From contig QCXZ01000003.1 of NCBI GenBank assembly GCA_025024175.1, positions 21,224,392 through 21,288,391 of the forward strand: a stretch of DNA of 64,000 bases. Direction: 5' to 3'. Source of the DNA: Rhyzopertha dominica (taxonomy: Eukaryota > Arthropoda > Insecta > Coleoptera > Bostrichidae). Shown here in pieces: positions 61,926 to 64,000 of the stretch. A model generated the notes under the pieces. The model ran no database searches, had not been told where the DNA came from, and saw only the letters and a program-made list of their open reading frames with translations. The stretch's first letter is position 1. Every line of letters begins with the position of its first letter. Position numbers and translations under genes: made by a program.

Positions 61926-62645
61926 AGCCTGGTCAGTTTTACAATCTTGAATCTCCGCTCGATACTAACGTTTTTCCAACAGAATGTCATGAGAACATGT
62001 CCCCCAAACAGTACCAGCGCGAATCCTGCCGAAAGCAATTAATATTAATTAATAATTGGACACGTTTTCATCATTATAAACCCTTTTTTTCCCAGACACT
62101 TAAAAACAGCATTAGAGTGTCCATTCGCATTTGTATGACCAGAAAAAGCCGCGGTGCTGGGTCCTACACTGCCGCTATCCAGGCACTGCGTCTATAAAGT
62201 GGTTGGAAAACTCAAATTCTGACAGTTACTTTAAATAAATTAGAGAAATTATAAACCAAAATGACATTTAAATATTTATAGCAAGCATGACAGTCTCAAA
62301 TATTTTATTACGGATGTAGAGGTTGATCTGACATGACATGACATTACAAAAACAATTAAAAACTTAAAACTCAGTAGATAACAACTTTCGTCAACTCCTT
62401 TATCACCGCAGAGCTTCTGGTAGTAATAGGATGGAACTCCTGGTCGTATGAATGCAAATACACACTCTAGTGCTGTTTTAAGTGTCCAGAAAAAAAGTTC
62501 ACTTTGAGAAAGTGTCCAATTATTAATTGCTTTCGGCAGGATTTGCACCGGCATCGTTGTCGTTTATGGGACTTGTTTTCACGACGAACCGTTTAGGAAA
62601 CATCAGAATCGTCCAAAGAATCGAGGTAGTAAAATTGACCAGGCT
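61926..62645. mobile_element. 720-bp foldback element with about 240-bp arms
   Basis: AGCCTGGTCAGTTTTAC at the left pairs with the inverse of GTAAAATTGACCAGGCT at the right. AATCCTGCCGAAAGCAATTA and TAATTGCTTTCGGCAGGATT are inverted copies further in. The right arm on the minus strand contains a frame with CRCKSCRKQ, which recalls the Cys-rich start of ISXO2/Merlin-type transposases. That similarity is short and tentative. The target duplication is unclear. Confidence 0.75.
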
Positions 62646-63368
62646 ATCGGACTATTATATTATAATTGACAATATTATTTAATGTGACATTTACAATTTT
62701 GATATTAATGAATTAGTTCTATCGCTAAAATTATTTGAATAGCAAATGTTAAGGTATGAGTGTTTGTGATTGTGATATAGTGTTTGTATGTGTGTTTATG
62801 TGTTTAAATGACAGTATTGTAGGTGTTACTCGACTGGACTCTTCTGTTTATCCTGTCGTTCACATATTTGCTTATAATTTTTTGTATATGTATCATTTTC
62901 AAAACATTGTCTTTTAAATTTATGTAGATCTGTAGCAATAATTTTGGTGTTATTGATATATATATATATAACTATAATATTTGAAAAAGATCTAAATAAA
63001 GATCGAAACATTATATAAACACAGGCTTGTTTAAATTAACACAATTAGAAGCTTAAACCTGCAAAAATAAACACAAGTAATAATCAGAAAGACTCCGAAA
63101 AATAAACATCAATGTTTGTTTTGTCCATCAGGCTCTTAGTACAGACGAACAACTTTTTAGTGGTCCTAGACTAATCCATGACCCTTTCAGAAATAGACTG
63201 GAAGGAGATAAAGCTGTGAAGCTTTTGTTCATTAAGTAAAATTTGCCTCTTTTGGAGTCCCTTGTTTTGATTTAATTACTACTAGAATTGTGTTTAAGAT
63301 TTAAGAAAATTATTTTTATTTTCAATGCCTAGTTGGGTGTATTATTTTTTAAACTGAAATTAAAAAGG
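62646..63368. other. Sequence up to the scaffold gap, no supported gene
   Basis: AT-rich, with a GTGT-rich stretch around 62760-62810 and a short TA tract at 62957-62970. No recognisable exon of eIF3L or any other gene. Confidence 0.4.
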
Positions 63369-63468
63369 NNNNNNNNNNNNNNNNNNNNNNNNNNNNNNNN
63401 NNNNNNNNNNNNNNNNNNNNNNNNNNNNNNNNNNNNNNNNNNNNNNNNNNNNNNNNNNNNNNNNNNNN
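63369..63468. other. Assembly gap, exactly 100 N
   Basis: A run of exactly 100 N, the conventional placeholder for a gap of unknown size. The sequence after it repeats an earlier part of the window. Confidence 0.98.
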
Positions 63469-64000
63469 ATGCTATTTGCAGGATCATAAGTTATCAGCAA
63501 CCGAATCATTTATAAAAGGATTTAAATTATTTAGACAGAGGTACAAAACGTGGCTTACTGAAATAAAAATTGATGATACAGAAACGCACATCCATGGCAT
63601 CAGTACCGTACCACTACTGACACCGATGTCAGACATTTTAAAGATAAAGAGGCACGTTTCAAAGCCCAGCATACTTCATTATTCAAACAGAAACGTTCAG
63701 TTAGGAACAATTAGAAAATGTATATAAAAATAGGGTTTATTTGTTAAAAATAAAGTGCTTTTAATGTTTTATTGTAGCCATTTATTGATGTAGTGAAAAA
63801 CATCACAAAGCATTATATTTTGATATGGTGCAATTTCCTATTCAAGTCTTCAAACTTCAGTATCTTACGAATAAAGAAATCACCATAGCGATGGCCACTT
63901 TCGTGTCGGCAATGTGGATCATGTCGTTGTCTATGTAGAAGTCCAACTGCAAAACAAAAGAATAGTTTGTGTTAGTTGCAAAAATACAATGTCCAAGAAT
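63469..64000. repeat. Second copy of 55696-56230 (PTCD1 and eIF3L 3' ends), probably an assembly artefact
   Basis: The sequence after the gap is nearly identical to 55696-56230. It contains the PTCD1 last exon (63482-63714) and the eIF3L last exon on minus (63946-63813). Only three single-base deletions were seen: a G in the PTCD1 exon (GAAGACG becomes GAAACG), one G of GGG in the eIF3L exon, and one A of an A-run in the intron. The first shifts the PTCD1 frame and the second the eIF3L frame. Indel-only differences next to a 100-N gap point to an unpolished overlapping contig end or haplotig rather than a true gene duplication. Confidence 0.88.

Noticed and set aside
63482..63714. A second PTCD1 gene copy or pseudogene
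   Set aside because: Near-identity with indel-only differences directly after a 100-N gap is better explained by assembly redundancy.
1..64000. CRISPR arrays, bacterial operons, prophage or endogenous viral genes
   Set aside because: No regularly spaced short direct repeats, bacterial-type gene packing or recognisable viral coding region was seen; all recognisable genes are eukaryotic with introns.

Overview
The window looks like AT-rich nuclear DNA from an insect or other arthropod. The genes have introns with GT/AG borders, two of them only 53 bp long, and AATAAA poly(A) signals. Most of the sequence is transposon debris: non-LTR retrotransposons of insect-type clades, TA-flanked elements with CAGGG-type ends, and small palindromic MITEs. 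I cannot name the species. The window also shows draft-assembly marks: isolated single N bases, a gap of exactly 100 N at 63369-63468, and a repeated contig end after it.

Layout. 1-6.1 kb: AT-rich, no supported gene. 6.19-7.2 kb: an intronless gene with TATA box and poly(A) signal for a 204-residue Ser/Arg-rich protein I do not recognise. 9.46-9.76 kb: a 150-bp tandem duplication. 10.1 kb: a possible last exon on the minus strand. 10.9-19.1 kb: large inverted-repeat (foldback) elements, a TA-flanked element, and a 203-bp Penelope-like hairpin with a hammerhead-ribozyme-like motif and a 14-bp target duplication. 21.07-24.82 kb: terminal inverted repeats around a broken R1-like LINE. 25.0-27.7 kb: a mariner-like 5' fragment and another inverted-repeat element. 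28.6-35.9 kb: small MITEs, a broken Jockey-like LINE and a decayed minisatellite. 36.67-38.7 kb: a histone H2B pseudogene next to a four-arm inverted repeat. 42.2-48.57 kb: a complete four-exon gamma-glutamyl hydrolase gene on the minus strand, with MITEs in its introns. 49.3-52.5 kb: an R1/LOA-like LINE tail and nested DNA elements. 53.76-55.98 kb: a complete four-exon PTCD1 gene on the plus strand. 56.0-58.94 kb: the 3' part of eIF3 subunit L on the minus strand, with an RTE-like LINE fragment in its last intron. 59.9-62.65 kb: two more foldback elements. 63.47-64 kb: an indel-bearing second copy of the PTCD1/eIF3L tail-to-tail region.

The three recognisable housekeeping genes work separately: folylpolyglutamate breakdown in lysosomes (GGH), mitochondrial RNA metabolism (PTCD1) and cytosolic translation initiation (eIF3L). 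PTCD1 and eIF3L converge with stop codons about 98 bp apart and probably overlapping 3' UTRs. The most unusual material is the series of very long inverted repeats, which would fold into long double-stranded RNA if transcribed, and the ribozyme-like Penelope hairpin. I did not find a coherent new multi-gene system.
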